From: Burkholderiaceae bacterium
GTDB taxonomy: Bacteria > Pseudomonadota > Gammaproteobacteria > Burkholderiales > Burkholderiaceae_C
Direction of reading: 5' to 3'
Assembly (NCBI GenBank): GCA_017992055.1
Contig: JAGOPK010000001.1
Span: 186,001 to 250,000 of the forward strand
Length of the DNA stretch: 64,000 bases
Positions within the stretch are counted from its first letter, which is position 1, and each line of letters starts with the position of its first letter. Made by a program: the position numbers and the translations under genes. Of this stretch, positions 1-8,764 are shown piece after piece. The notes below the pieces were generated by a model that made no database searches, was not told the DNA's origin, and saw only the letters and a program-made list of their open reading frames with translations.

Positions 1-474
1 CGGCGAGCCCAGGCGGGCCGCGGCGCTGGACAGGTTGACGATGGCACCGCCCTGGCCGCCATGGCGCGTGCTCATGCGCCGCACCGCCTCGCGTGCGCAC
101 AGCAGGCTGCCCGTCAGGTTGACGGCCCACATGCGCGTCCAGCGTGCCACGTCCATCTGGTCCAGCCGCGCCTGCATGTCGACGATGCCGGCGTTGTTGA
201 CCAGGCCGGCCAGCCGGCCCGGGCCCAGCTCGGCATCGATGCGGCCGAACATCGCCAGCACCGCGGCCTCGTCGGCCACGTCGGCGGCCACGGTGATGGC
301 GCGTCGCCCGGCGGCGCGCACCTGGCCGGCCACGGCCTCGGCGGCTGCGGCGTCGCGGGCGTAGTTGACGGCCACATCCCAGCCGGCCGCGGCGGCGGCC
401 ACGGCGGTGGCGGCACCGATGCCGCGGCTGGCGCCGGTGATCAGCAGGACGGGGGCAGGCAGGTGGGTGCTCAT
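1..474 (-). CDS. SDR family NAD(P)-dependent oxidoreductase (3' part outside window)
   Basis: The first 158 residues of a classical short-chain dehydrogenase/reductase are visible; the gene runs off the left edge, so there is no stop codon. The start is the ATG at 474 (MSTHLPAPVLLITGASRGIG). The nucleotide-binding motif TGASRGIG is at about residues 13-20 and the structural NNAG motif at about 95. The last visible residues (IVNLSSAAARLGSP) are the strand carrying the catalytic Ser; the YxxxK pair lies outside. These features indicate a 3-oxoacyl-ACP-reductase-like or sugar/alcohol dehydrogenase of about 250 residues. The substrate cannot be told. It is transcribed away from the ABC operon starting at 572, so the 97 bp between them should hold divergent promoters. 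Confidence 0.85.
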   Translation of the reverse strand, partial: MSTHLPAPVLLITGASRGIGAATAVAAAAAGWDVAVNYARDAAAAEAVAGQVRAAGRRAITVAADVADEAAVLAMFGRIDAELGPGRLAGLVNNAGIVDMQARLDQMDVARWTRMWAVNLTGSLLCAREAVRRMSTRHGGQGGAIVNLSSAAARLGSP

Positions 475-571
475 GGGCGGTGTTCCGGATCGGGGCTCCA
501 GCCGATGTTAGGCGGCGCCGCTGGCGGCTACAGTGGCAGGCAAACCACGCTTCCTGCAGGAGACCGCCCCG

Positions 572-1600
572 ATGGCCTTGAACCGCCGCAGCTTCTCGGC
601 TGCCACCACCGCCGGCCTGCTGGCCGCCCCCGCCCTGCTGCGCGCCCAGGCACTTGAAAAGCCCCAGCTGACCCTGGCCGTGGGCGGCAAGAACCTGCTG
701 TACTACCTGCCGCTGACCATTGCCGAGCAGCTGGGCTACTTCAAGGACCAGGGCCTGGACCTGAAGATCGTCGACTTCGCCGGTGGCAGCCAGGCCCTGC
801 GCGCCCTGGTCGGCGGCTCGGCCGACGTGGTCTCGGGCGCCTTCGAGCACACCGTCAACCTGCAGCCCAAGGGCCAGCGCCTGCGCGCCATCGTGCTGAT
901 GGGCCGGGCGCCGCAGATCGTGCTGGGCGTCAACCCGAAGACCATGCCCGGCTTCAAGACCGTGGCCGACCTGAAGGGCAAGAAGATCGGCGTCACCGCG
1001 CCGGGCAGCTCCACCAATGTGATGGCCAACTTCGTGCTGGCCAAGGCCGGGCTCAAGCCCAGCGACGTGTCCATCATCGGCGTCGGCGCCGGCAATGGCG
1101 CGGTGGCGGCGATGCGCTCGGGCCAGGTCGATGCGATCAGCAACCTCGACCCGGTGATCTCGCTGCTGTCGCGCTCGGGCGACCTGAAGATCGTGTCCGA
1201 CACGCGCATCGTCGCCGAGGCCGACAAGGTGTTTGGCGGCCCGATGCCGGCGGCCTGCCTGTACCTGAAGCAGGAGTTCCTGGACAAGCATCCGCGCACC
1301 GCCCAGGCCCTGGCCACGGCCATCGTGCGTGCCAACCAGTGGATCCAGAAGGCCGGCCCCGGCGACATCATCAAGGCCGTGCCCGAGAGCTATCTGCTGG
1401 GCGACCGAGCGGTCTACATCGACGCCTTCCTGGCCGCCAAGGGCGCGCTGTCGCCCGACGGCCTGTTCCCCGAGAAGGGCCCGGAAACCGCCTTCCGCGC
1501 GCTGGCCTCGATCGACGCCGAGATCGCCAAGGCCACGGTGGACCTGAAAGCGGTCTACACCAACGATTTTGTGCGCGCCGCCTTGGCCGCGAAGAAGTGA
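572..1600 (+). CDS. ABC transporter substrate-binding protein, NitT/TauT (SsuA/THI5-like) type
   Basis: 342-residue periplasmic binding protein. The N-terminus has a twin-arginine-like segment (NRRSFSAA) followed by a hydrophobic stretch ending near ALLRAQA, so Tat or Sec export is likely. The mature part has SsuA/NMT1-family hallmarks: an early ...YYLPLTIAEQLGYFKDQGL segment and a VGGSADVVSGAFEHT ligand-loop region. The ATG at 572 is preferred over an upstream in-frame candidate at 533 because an AGGAGA Shine-Dalgarno lies just upstream (558-563). It is the first gene of an operon with the SRPBCC, ATPase and permease genes that follow. The family imports nitrate, sulfonates, taurine, aromatic acids or pyrimidine precursors; the real ligand is unknown. 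Confidence 0.88.
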   Translation: MALNRRSFSAATTAGLLAAPALLRAQALEKPQLTLAVGGKNLLYYLPLTIAEQLGYFKDQGLDLKIVDFAGGSQALRALVGGSADVVSGAFEHTVNLQPKGQRLRAIVLMGRAPQIVLGVNPKTMPGFKTVADLKGKKIGVTAPGSSTNVMANFVLAKAGLKPSDVSIIGVGAGNGAVAAMRSGQVDAISNLDPVISLLSRSGDLKIVSDTRIVAEADKVFGGPMPAACLYLKQEFLDKHPRTAQALATAIVRANQWIQKAGPGDIIKAVPESYLLGDRAVYIDAFLAAKGALSPDGLFPEKGPETAFRALASIDAEIAKATVDLKAVYTNDFVRAALAAKK

Positions 1601-1613
1601 AAGGAGTGCTGCG

Positions 1614-2108
1614 ATGAGCACCGAGCTGATCCTGGAACGCGTGGTGCCGCTGACGCCCGAGGAGCTGTGGCGCGGCTGGACCGAGCCCGAGCTGCTGAAG
1701 ACCTGGTTCTGCCCCAGGCCCTGGCAGACCACGCTGGCCGAGATCGACCTGCGTCCGGGCGGCCTGTTCCGCACCGTGATGGAGGGACCGGATGGCGAGC
1801 GCTTCGACGGCAGCGGCTGCTGGCTGGTGGTGGAGCCGCCGCACCGCCTGGTGTGGACCAGCGCGCTGGGCCCGGGCTTTGCGCCGCTGGCCCCTGGCGC
1901 GCCGTTTGTCTTCAGCTGTGAGCTGCGCTTCGATCCGGTGGAGGGTGGCACGCGCTACACGGCCCGCGCCGTGCATGCCACGGCCGAGGCGGCGCAGCAG
2001 CATGCGGCGATGGGCTTCCACGACGGCTGGGGCAAGGCCCTGGACCAGCTGGTGGAGGTGGTGACGGCGGCCCGCCAGTCGCTGCGCGGCCACGTCGCCG
2101 AAGGATGA
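1614..2108 (+). CDS. SRPBCC / AHSA1-like domain protein
   Basis: 164-residue cytosolic protein with a START-like helix-grip fold. Typical AHSA1-family features are the N-terminal TPEELWRGWTEPELLKTWF segment, the central RPGGLFRTVMEGPDG strand pair and the C-terminal GFHDGWGKALDQLVEVV helix. AAGGAG sits about 9 nt upstream of the ATG at 1614. It lies between the binding-protein gene (13 bp gap) and the ATPase gene, whose ATG overlaps its TGA (ATGA), so it is co-translated with the transporter. Such domains bind hydrophobic ligands; acting on or sensing the imported compound is inference. Confidence 0.8.
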   Translation: MSTELILERVVPLTPEELWRGWTEPELLKTWFCPRPWQTTLAEIDLRPGGLFRTVMEGPDGERFDGSGCWLVVEPPHRLVWTSALGPGFAPLAPGAPFVFSCELRFDPVEGGTRYTARAVHATAEAAQQHAAMGFHDGWGKALDQLVEVVTAARQSLRGHVAEG

Positions 2109-2935
2109 ACGCAGCGAGCACGACGATGCCGGCGCTGGCGCCGGCCCTGAGCCTGCAGGGCGTGGCCTGCCGCTTCAGCAGTCCGGGTGGCGGCAGCTAC
2201 ACCGCGGTGCAGGACGTGGCGCTGGACGTGGCACCGGGCGAATTCGTCTCGGTGGTCGGCCCCACCGGCTGCGGCAAGAGCACGTTGCTGAACCTGGCCG
2301 CCGGCCTGCTGGCGCCGTCGGCCGGCAGCGTCGAGGTCTTCGGTGAGCCGCTGGTCGGCCTGAACCGCCGCGCCGGCTACATGTTCCAGGCCGAGAGCCT
2401 GATGCCCTGGCGCACGGCACTCGGCAATGTGATGGCCGGCCTGCAGTTCCGCGGCCTGGCCGAAGACGCCGCCCGCACCCAGGCCGGGGACTGGCTGCGC
2501 CGTGTTGGCCTGGGCGGCTTTGGCGACCGCTATCCGCACCAGATGTCCGGCGGCATGCGCAAGCGCGCCAGCCTGGCCCAGACCCTGGTGCTGGACCCGG
2601 ACATCATCCTGATGGACGAGCCCTTCTCGGCCCTCGACATCCAGACCCGCCAGCTGATGGAAAACGAGGTGCTGGCGCTGTGGAGCGCCAAGAAGAAGGC
2701 GGTGCTGTTCATCACCCACGACCTGGACGAGGCCATCGCCATGAGCGACCGCGTGGTGGTGCTCAGCGCCGGCCCGGCCAGCCGGCCCATCGGCGAGTTT
2801 GTCGTCGACCTGGCGCGACCCCGGGACGTGGCCGAGGTGCGCACGACCCCGCGCTTCATCGAGCTGCACCAGGCCATCTGGGCCGTGCTGCGCGACGAGG
2901 TGCTCAAGGGCTACCAGCAGCAACTGCAGAAGTGA
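2105..2935 (+). CDS. ABC transporter ATP-binding protein, NitT/TauT type
   Basis: 276-residue cytoplasmic ATPase of the SsuB/TauB/NrtD family. Visible motifs are Walker A GPTGCGKST, the Q-loop in MFQAESLMPW, a signature variant MSGGMRKRASLAQ, Walker B IILMDEPFSALD and H-loop FITHDLDEAI. The signature with Met-Arg in place of the usual Gln-Gln is common in this subfamily. Its start overlaps the SRPBCC stop by 4 bp and its own stop is overlapped by the GTG of the permease, giving translational coupling. It would power import by the membrane protein encoded next. Confidence 0.92.
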   Translation: MNAASTTMPALAPALSLQGVACRFSSPGGGSYTAVQDVALDVAPGEFVSVVGPTGCGKSTLLNLAAGLLAPSAGSVEVFGEPLVGLNRRAGYMFQAESLMPWRTALGNVMAGLQFRGLAEDAARTQAGDWLRRVGLGGFGDRYPHQMSGGMRKRASLAQTLVLDPDIILMDEPFSALDIQTRQLMENEVLALWSAKKKAVLFITHDLDEAIAMSDRVVVLSAGPASRPIGEFVVDLARPRDVAEVRTTPRFIELHQAIWAVLRDEVLKGYQQQLQK

Positions 2936-3777
2936 GCGAACAACGCATGTGGCAGGCCATCCGACCCAATCCGCGCAACCTGCGTGTCTGGCAGCTGGGC
3001 CTGCTGCTGGCGATCTTCGCCGTCTGGCACCTGCTCACCACGCCGGGCCTGCTGCCGCCGCTGTTCTTCAGCAACGACCAGCAGGCGGCGTTCTTCTTCG
3101 GCGAGCCGCTCAAGGTGGCGCAGCGCATCTGGCGCTGGTTTGTCGCCGACGGCGACATCTACGGCCACCTGGGCGTGACCCTGGTCGAGACCGTGCTGGC
3201 CTTTGCCATCGGCGCCGTGGCCGGCCTGGGCGGAGGCCTGTGGCTGGCGCTGCAACCGATGGCCAGCGCGCTGCTGGAGCCCTACATCAAGGCCGCCAAC
3301 TCGATGCCGCGCATCATCCTGGCGCCGATCTTCGCGGTCTGGTTCGGCCTGGGCATCGCCAGCAAGGTGGCGCTGGGCGTGACCCTGGTGTTTTTCATCG
3401 TCTTCTTCAACGTCTACCAGGGAGTCAAGGAGGTCAGCCCGGTGATCCTGGCCAATGCCCGCATGCTGGGCGCCAGCCAGCGCCAGCTGCTGCGCCATGT
3501 GTACCTGCCCAGCGCCACCAGCTGGGTGTTCAGCTCGCTGCACACCAGCGTGGGCCTGGCCTTCGTCGGCGCCGTGGTCGGCGAGTACCTGGGCTCGGCC
3601 AGCGGCGTGGGCTATCTGATCCACCAGGCCGAGGGCGTGTTCGACATCAACACGGTGATGGCCGGCATCGTGGTGCTGACCGCCTTTGCGCTGGGCCTGG
3701 ACGCCGCCGTCGGCCGCATCGAGCGCCGGCTGCTGACCTGGCAGCCGCGCTCGGGCGGCGAGACCGAGAAGCTCTGA
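2932..3777 (+). CDS. ABC transporter permease, NitT/TauT type
   Basis: 281-residue inner-membrane protein with about six transmembrane segments and a BPD_transp_1 domain. The cytoplasmic coupling (EAA-like) loop is seen as ARMLGASQRQLLRHVYLPSA, where the ATPase docks. I place the start at GTG 2932, which overlaps the ATPase stop (GTGA); ATG 2947, five codons inside, is the alternative. It is the last gene of the operon, with only 7 bp to the convergent DUF4397 gene. The substrate is unknown, as for the binding protein. Confidence 0.88.
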   Translation: MSEQRMWQAIRPNPRNLRVWQLGLLLAIFAVWHLLTTPGLLPPLFFSNDQQAAFFFGEPLKVAQRIWRWFVADGDIYGHLGVTLVETVLAFAIGAVAGLGGGLWLALQPMASALLEPYIKAANSMPRIILAPIFAVWFGLGIASKVALGVTLVFFIVFFNVYQGVKEVSPVILANARMLGASQRQLLRHVYLPSATSWVFSSLHTSVGLAFVGAVVGEYLGSASGVGYLIHQAEGVFDINTVMAGIVVLTAFALGLDAAVGRIERRLLTWQPRSGGETEKL

Positions 3778-3784
3778 CCTGCGC

Positions 3785-5089
3785 TCACCGCTCCTTGCGC
3801 AGCACCGTCGACGACGGGCCGAACACATACAGCGTATAGAGGCCCTTGGCCGTCAGCGTCGTGCCGTCGGTGCCCGAGCTGAAGTAGCTGGTCGTCGACG
3901 AGGCCACCGACAGCTGGCTGGCCGTGCCACCCATCAGCGTGGCCCAGCTCGAGGCCGTGCCCTGGGCGATGTCGCTGATCAGCGCGCTGTAGTCCGAGGT
4001 CAGCGTCATCGCATCGGCCACGTCGGGAAGGGCATGCACCACGCGCAGCTTGGCATAGGTGGTGGTGGTCGGGTAGCGGTTGTCGTCGCTGACCACCGTC
4101 ACCTGCGGGCTGTCGGCCGGGCCCCAGACCAGCAGGGTGTAGTCGCCGCCGGCGGTCAGCGCCGCGCTGGTGGGGGTGGCCAGGGCCGTGCCGTTGATGC
4201 CAAAGCCCACCGCGGCGCTGGCGCTGCCGCTGATCAGCTTGTAGCTGCCGATGGCCGGCGAAGTGGCATTGCTGATCAGCGACACGCCGGCCGCCGAGGC
4301 CGTGAGCTTGGCGCTGCTGCCCACGCCGTTGACCACGCGCACGCGCGCCTGGCTGTTGGCCAGCGCGGTGATGCTGCCTTTTTGCACCGCCAGCGCGCCA
4401 TGCACCAGCACGCCGCCGCTGCCCGGCGTCAGCACCAGGGTGGCCACCTGGGTGCTGGCCAGGGTCAGGCCGTTGACGTCCAGGCGCACATCGCTCTTGT
4501 CGCCGTTGGCGGTGACGCGCAGCCGGTAGGTGCCCGAGCTCAGCGTCAGCGCGCCGGCGCTGCTGCCGCCGGCCACGCCGCTGGCGGTGGCCGTGGCATC
4601 GTCCAGCGAGTCGTCGCTGCCGGTCAGGTAGACGTCCAGCGTGCCGGCGTCGGTGGCCAGGTTCAGCACCGTCAGCTTGGCCTTGCTGCTGTCGGCGGCG
4701 CTGAGGTTCTCTTCCAGCACCGCGGTCTTCAGCCCGCCCTGCCAGCCATAGGCGATCAGCGTGTACGAGGTATCGGCCGAGAAGCTGCGCGACGAGCTGG
4801 ACAGCGCCGTGCTGGCGCCGGCGGCCTTCAGGTCGGTGTCCACCGAGTCGCTGCTGCTCACCGACACATAGTCGCCGGCGGCCAGGAAGCCGACCGCGCT
4901 GTTGCGCTTGGAGTCGTCGGTGTACAGGTCCAGCGACGCATAGCCCGGGCTGGCATTGAGCAGGCGCAGACTGGCCGTGTTGCTGTCCGAGTCGCTACCG
5001 CCGCCGCAGGCCGTCAGGCCCAGGCCGGCCACCAGCGCCACCCCCATCCATGCCGCCCCTCGTGCGGCACCCACCATCCACCGGATCAT
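3785..5089 (-). CDS. DUF4397 domain-containing lipoprotein
   Basis: 434-residue exported protein. A positively charged N-terminus and hydrophobic segment end in a lipobox (GLGLTACGGG), so the Cys should be lipidated and the protein anchored in a membrane, probably the outer one. The rest is Ser/Thr/Ala/Gly-rich beta-strand sequence with at least two DUF4397-like units, starting near RLLNASPGYASLDLY and again near RVVNGVGSSAKLT and RVVHALPDVADAM. The ATG at 5089 is chosen because AGAGGAA lies 9 nt upstream; a TTG at 5116 has no such site. DUF4397 proteins are extracytoplasmic beta proteins of unknown function. Confidence 0.85.
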   Translation of the reverse strand: MIRWMVGAARGAAWMGVALVAGLGLTACGGGSDSDSNTASLRLLNASPGYASLDLYTDDSKRNSAVGFLAAGDYVSVSSSDSVDTDLKAAGASTALSSSSRSFSADTSYTLIAYGWQGGLKTAVLEENLSAADSSKAKLTVLNLATDAGTLDVYLTGSDDSLDDATATASGVAGGSSAGALTLSSGTYRLRVTANGDKSDVRLDVNGLTLASTQVATLVLTPGSGGVLVHGALAVQKGSITALANSQARVRVVNGVGSSAKLTASAAGVSLISNATSPAIGSYKLISGSASAAVGFGINGTALATPTSAALTAGGDYTLLVWGPADSPQVTVVSDDNRYPTTTTYAKLRVVHALPDVADAMTLTSDYSALISDIAQGTASSWATLMGGTASQLSVASSTTSYFSSGTDGTTLTAKGLYTLYVFGPSSTVLRKER

Positions 5090-5417
5090 CTGCAAGATTC
5101 CTCTGTTCGTCTGCAAGCCAGCGGGCCAGGGCGCCGTCCCGTGGCGCCGGCCCAGGTGCCCGATTGCAGCGGCGGCGCGTCAAGCCGCGGTTGCGCCGTG
5201 CTGCGCGGCGGTGAAGGCATGTGAAGACTCGGTCAAGCTGTGGATGGCTGGCGCCGCGGCGTGACATCGGCCCGGCGGCAGGCCTCAAGCAATGCCCCTG
5301 GTCTGCCGATAGATATTGCAGGAGCCATCCCGCCTGCACCGGGACCGGACTCCGCTGGCTGCGCGTCGCCCCTGGTTGTCTGCCGTGGCCAAAACCCACT
5401 TTCCGCGAGACAAGCCC
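5090..5417. other. Intergenic region between DUF4397 lipoprotein and chemoreceptor
   Basis: About 330 bp without a convincing gene. It carries the leaders of two divergent genes. The only recognisable signal is the sigma-28-like promoter at 5285-5312, described separately. Short open frames crossing it lack ribosome-binding sites and family similarity. Confidence 0.6.
5285..5312 (+). promoter_or_regulatory. Putative sigma-28 (FliA) promoter of the chemoreceptor gene
   Basis: TCAAGCAA at 5285-5292 and GCCGATAG at 5305-5312 are separated by 12 bp. The E. coli FliA consensus is TAAAGTTT-N11-GCCGATAA, so the -10 element matches at 7 of 8 positions and the -35 element partly. It lies about 105 bp upstream of the chemoreceptor ATG, which fits control of chemotaxis genes by the flagellar sigma factor. 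Confidence 0.6.
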
Positions 5418-6860
5418 ATGGCCACCGCCCACCCGTTGTCGACCCCGCCGTCGTCCCTGTCACTGTCCGCCTCGGCCGACAGGCTGATGTACCTGGCCGT
5501 GCTGGCCAGCCTGCTGTTCGGCGTGGGCGTGGGACTGCACTACGAGCAACTGGCCACGGCCCTGCTGGTGGGCGGGGGCATTGCCGCGCTGGCCAGCGCC
5601 GCGCAGTTCATGATGGCCGGCACGCTGGGCTCGCGCCTGGTGATGGCCATGAGCCTGATGGCCAGCGTGGCCCTGCACATCCAGCTGGGCCGCGGCACGC
5701 TGGAGTTCCACTTCGGCGTGTTCGTCACGCTGGGCCTGCTGCTGGTCTACCGCGACTGGCGGCCCATCGTCGCTGCCGCCGGCCTGATCGCCGTGCACCA
5801 CATCGCCTTCGACCGCCTGCAGGCCGCCGGTGTCGGCGTCTACTGCATGGCCCAGGCCGACTTTGCCAAGGTGCTGCTGCATGCCGGCTATGTGGTGGTG
5901 CAGGCCGGCTTCGGCATCCACATGGCCCTGCTGATGCGCCACAACGCCACCGCCGGCGCCGAGATGGCGCGCATGGTCGAGCACATGGGCGGCCAGGGCA
6001 GCGAGCAGCTGGCCCTGGACGTGGACCGCCTGCCGGCCACCACGCGCCAGGCCCAGGCCCTGCAGCAGGCCCTGCTGCGCCTCAATCAGGCCCTGAGCCA
6101 GGTGGCGCAGAGCGCCGGCAGCATCGGCATCGCCTCCAGCGAGATCGCCAGCGGCAGCGTCGACCTGAGCCAGCGCACCGAGCAGACCGCCGGCAGCCTG
6201 CAGCAGACCGCCAGCGCCATGCAGCAGCTGACGGCCACCGTGCGCCAGAGCGCCGATGCCGCGTCCCAGGCCAACCAGCTGGCCGGCGCCGCCTCCAGCG
6301 TGGCGCGCAAGGGCGGCGAGGTGGTCGGCCAGGTGGTCAGCACCATGGAGCAGATCCACCAGTCCAGCCAGAAGATCGCCGACATCATCGGCACCATCGA
6401 CGGCATCGCCTTCCAGACCAACATCCTGGCGCTGAATGCGGCGGTGGAAGCCGCGCGCGCCGGCGAGCAGGGCCGCGGCTTCGCCGTGGTGGCCGCCGAG
6501 GTGCGCAGCCTGGCCCAGCGCTCGGCCGGCGCCGCGCGCGAGATCAAGAGCCTGATCGGCGCCAGCGTCGAGCGCGTGTCCTCCGGGACCGAGCTGGTGC
6601 AGCAGGCCGGCACGACCATGGGCGAGATCGTCGCCGGCATCCAGCGGGTGTCCGACATCATCGGCGAGATCAGTGCCGCGGCCGGCGAGCAGAGCGCCGG
6701 CATCGGCAGCGTCAACCACGCGGTGGTGCAGCTGGACGGCATGACGCAGCAGAACGCCGCGCTGGTGGAGCAGAGCGCCGCCGCCGCCGAGAGCCTGAAG
6801 GACCAGGCCGCGCAGCTGGGCGGCGTGATCGCGCGCTTCCGCCTGTCGCAGGCGGCCTAG
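5418..6860 (+). CDS. Methyl-accepting chemotaxis protein with polytopic membrane sensor
   Basis: 480-residue chemoreceptor. Residues about 20-180 form five or six hydrophobic segments with no large periplasmic loop. Histidines recur in this part ([41 protein letters not shown]). No clear HAMP domain is seen. Residues about 235-480 are the cytoplasmic MCP signalling domain, with the conserved hairpin tip [20 protein letters not shown] and flanking methylation helices. The C-terminus (RFRLSQAA) has no CheR-docking pentapeptide. The start at 5418 fits the upstream sigma-28-like promoter; the ribosome-binding site is weak. The membrane sensor type suggests detection of a membrane, redox or gas signal, which is inference. 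Confidence 0.9.
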   Translation: MATAHPLSTPPSSLSLSASADRLMYLAVLASLLFGVGVGLHYEQLATALLVGGGIAALASAAQFMMAGTLGSRLVMAMSLMASVALHIQLGRGTLEFHFGVFVTLGLLLVYRDWRPIVAAAGLIAVHHIAFDRLQAAGVGVYCMAQADFAKVLLHAGYVVVQAGFGIHMALLMRHNATAGAEMARMVEHMGGQGSEQLALDVDRLPATTRQAQALQQALLRLNQALSQVAQSAGSIGIASSEIASGSVDLSQRTEQTAGSLQQTASAMQQLTATVRQSADAASQANQLAGAASSVARKGGEVVGQVVSTMEQIHQSSQKIADIIGTIDGIAFQTNILALNAAVEAARAGEQGRGFAVVAAEVRSLAQRSAGAAREIKSLIGASVERVSSGTELVQQAGTTMGEIVAGIQRVSDIIGEISAAAGEQSAGIGSVNHAVVQLDGMTQQNAALVEQSAAAAESLKDQAAQLGGVIARFRLSQAA

Positions 6861-6863
6861 GCG

Positions 6864-6903
6864 AAAAAAAGGCCCGGCGCGCAACGCTGCGCTGGCCGGG
6901 CCT
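6864..6903 (-). terminator. Rho-independent terminator
   Basis: Perfect 9-bp inverted repeat (AGGCCCGGC at 6870-6878, GCCGGGCCT at 6895-6903) preceded on the plus strand by seven A. Read on the minus strand this is a GC hairpin followed by a U run, so it terminates the small gene at 6968-7237. It may also stop transcripts from the chemoreceptor gene ending at 6860. Confidence 0.8.
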
Positions 6904-6967
6904 GCAAGTGCCGCCCCGGATCACGGGGCATGGGCAGAGGAATCGTGCCGCCGGGCGGTCTGTGCAA

Positions 6968-7237
6968 TCAGCCGCGGCGGGCCGGCGCGCCATGCGCCTG
7001 GGCCATCTGGACCGCCGACACCGCCAGGGCCGGGCCTTGTCCGGCCAGCACCATGCCCGGACGGCAGGCCTCGGCCAGCTCCACGCCCTGGGCGGCGGCA
7101 GCGGCCTCGCGGTCGGCCAGACCGGACACACCCCCCAGCAGGCCCAGCGTCATCACCGCGGCCAGGCCGAAGGCGGCGGCATGCTGGCCCAGGCGGGCGG
7201 GGGCGTAGGTGGCGACGGTGTGGCTGCTGCGGTTCAT
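6968..7237 (-). CDS. Small hypothetical membrane protein
   Basis: 89 residues, family not recognised. A strong AGGAG lies 6 nt upstream of the ATG at 7237, and the gene is followed by a textbook terminator (6864-6903), which together argue that it is real. Residues about 20-42 (AAFGLAAVMTLGLLGGVSGLA) form one hydrophobic helix that could be a signal anchor. The tail is Ala/Gln-rich and ends in ARRG. It stands alone between the chemoreceptor and the divergent glycerophosphodiesterase gene. No function is proposed. Confidence 0.6.
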   Translation of the reverse strand: MNRSSHTVATYAPARLGQHAAAFGLAAVMTLGLLGGVSGLADREAAAAAQGVELAEACRPGMVLAGQGPALAVSAVQMAQAHGAPARRG

Positions 7238-7503
7238 GGCGGGCTCCTGGGGCGTTGGGCGGGATGCGATGGGCTGAACTCTAGGCAGGCCATGCAGCGG
7301 CTTCCAGGCCCTTGCGACGGGCTGCCGCCGGCGGCGATGGATTGCCGTCGGCCGGGATGGACGGCGCCGGCCGGCGCGCCGCCGCGGGCCGTCAAACGCC
7401 TGTCATGGGCGGGCGCCAAGCTGCGGCTCCACAGACAGCGGCGCCTGGATGGACGAGGGGGGGCCTGGTCCGCAGGGCCCGCGCCAAATCCCGGAGGACC
7501 ACC

Positions 7504-8736
7504 ATGCCCAAGACCCATCTGCTGCTGACCGCGCTGAGCGCTGCCCTGCTCGGCACCCTGCCCGCCCAGGCCGCCAGCTGGAATACGCTGGACGGCGCCG
7601 CGCCCCTGGTCATCGCCCACCGCGGTGCCTCGGGCTATGTGCCCGAGCACACGCTGCAGGCCTATCAGCTGGCCATCCAGCAAGGCGCCAACTTCATCGA
7701 GCCCGATCTGGTGATGACCAAGGACGGCCACCTGATCGCCCGCCACGAGCCGATGCTGGACAGCACCACCGACGTGGCGTCCAAGTTCGGCGCCGAGCGC
7801 AAGAGCACGCGCCTGGTCGACGGCGTCTCCACCACCGCCTACTTCGCCGACAGCTTCACGCTGGCCGAGATCAAGACCCTGCGCGCGGTGCAGGCCCGCG
7901 CCGACCGCGACCAGAGCCAGAACGGCCTGTATCAGATCCCGACGCTGGACGAGGTCATCGCGCTGGCCCAGAGCAGCAGCACCGGCGGCCGCAGCGTGGG
8001 CATCTATCCCGAGCTCAAGCACAGCACCTACATGAAGGGCGTGGCCCAGTCGCTGGGCTATTCGGCCACCTACTTTGAAGACACGCTGGTGTCCAAGCTG
8101 CATGCGGCCTATGGCAACAGCGCCGCCGCGCCGGTGTTCATCCAGAGCTTCGAGGTCGGCAACCTGCAGTACCTGAATGGCCAGACCAACATCCGCCTGG
8201 TGCAGCTGGTCGATGCCGACGACGTGCGCGCCGACGGCAGCATGTCCCTGGTGGCGCCCTACGACCAGCCCTACGACATCAAGGCCGCCGGTGGCAGCAC
8301 CAGCTTTGCCGACCTGCTGACCGCCGCCGGCCTGTCCTTCGTCGCCAGCTATGCCGACGGCATCGGCCCCTGGAAGCCCTGGCTGGTGACGACCGTGGCC
8401 GATGGCGTGGACCGCAATGGCGACGGCGTGGTCAACATCAACGACCGCCGCGTCGACGGCTCCACCGGCGTCATCGAGGCCGCCCATGCGGCCGGCCTGC
8501 TGGTGCACACCTGGACCTTCCGCAACGACGCCAGCGGCTACGGCTTTGCCGATCCGCAGGCCGAGATGCAGTACTACTTCGGCCTGGGCGTGGACGGCGT
8601 GTTCACCGACTTCCCCGACACCGGCGTGGCCGCGCTGCAGGCCGCCGCCGTGCCCGAGCCGCAGACCTGGGCGCTGATGGCCGGCGGCCTGGCCCTGCTG
8701 CTGGGCACGGCCGCGCAGCGCCGGCGCCGCGACTGA
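7504..8736 (+). CDS. Glycerophosphodiester phosphodiesterase with PEP-CTERM sorting signal
   Basis: 410-residue exported enzyme of the GDPD (UgpQ/GlpQ) TIM-barrel family, hydrolysing glycerophosphodiesters to glycerol-3-phosphate and an alcohol. A signal peptide ends near LPAQAAS. The catalytic region begins at VIAHRGASG (His39-Arg40), with the metal/acid cluster in FIEPDLVMTKDG and RHEP. The family's small insertion domain follows. The C-terminus is a PEP-CTERM signal: VPEP, a hydrophobic helix (GGLALLLGTA), then QRRRRD, implying exosortase/XrtA-dependent sorting. GGAGG lies 6 nt upstream of the ATG. It could feed the glycerol-3-phosphate pathway at the right end of the window, but it is not adjacent to it. 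Confidence 0.9.
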   Translation: MPKTHLLLTALSAALLGTLPAQAASWNTLDGAAPLVIAHRGASGYVPEHTLQAYQLAIQQGANFIEPDLVMTKDGHLIARHEPMLDSTTDVASKFGAERKSTRLVDGVSTTAYFADSFTLAEIKTLRAVQARADRDQSQNGLYQIPTLDEVIALAQSSSTGGRSVGIYPELKHSTYMKGVAQSLGYSATYFEDTLVSKLHAAYGNSAAAPVFIQSFEVGNLQYLNGQTNIRLVQLVDADDVRADGSMSLVAPYDQPYDIKAAGGSTSFADLLTAAGLSFVASYADGIGPWKPWLVTTVADGVDRNGDGVVNINDRRVDGSTGVIEAAHAAGLLVHTWTFRNDASGYGFADPQAEMQYYFGLGVDGVFTDFPDTGVAALQAAAVPEPQTWALMAGGLALLLGTAAQRRRRD

Positions 8737-8764
8737 CGCCGCGGCAGCGTCAAGGCCGGCTGCT

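Noticed and set aside
5460-6884. Open frame of 474 codons antisense to the chemoreceptor
   Set aside because: Complement of the MCP signalling domain; no independent support.
8734-8752. TGACGC/GCGTCA hairpin after the phosphodiesterase gene
   Set aside because: Only 6 bp with a 7-nt loop and no U run; expected by chance at this GC content.
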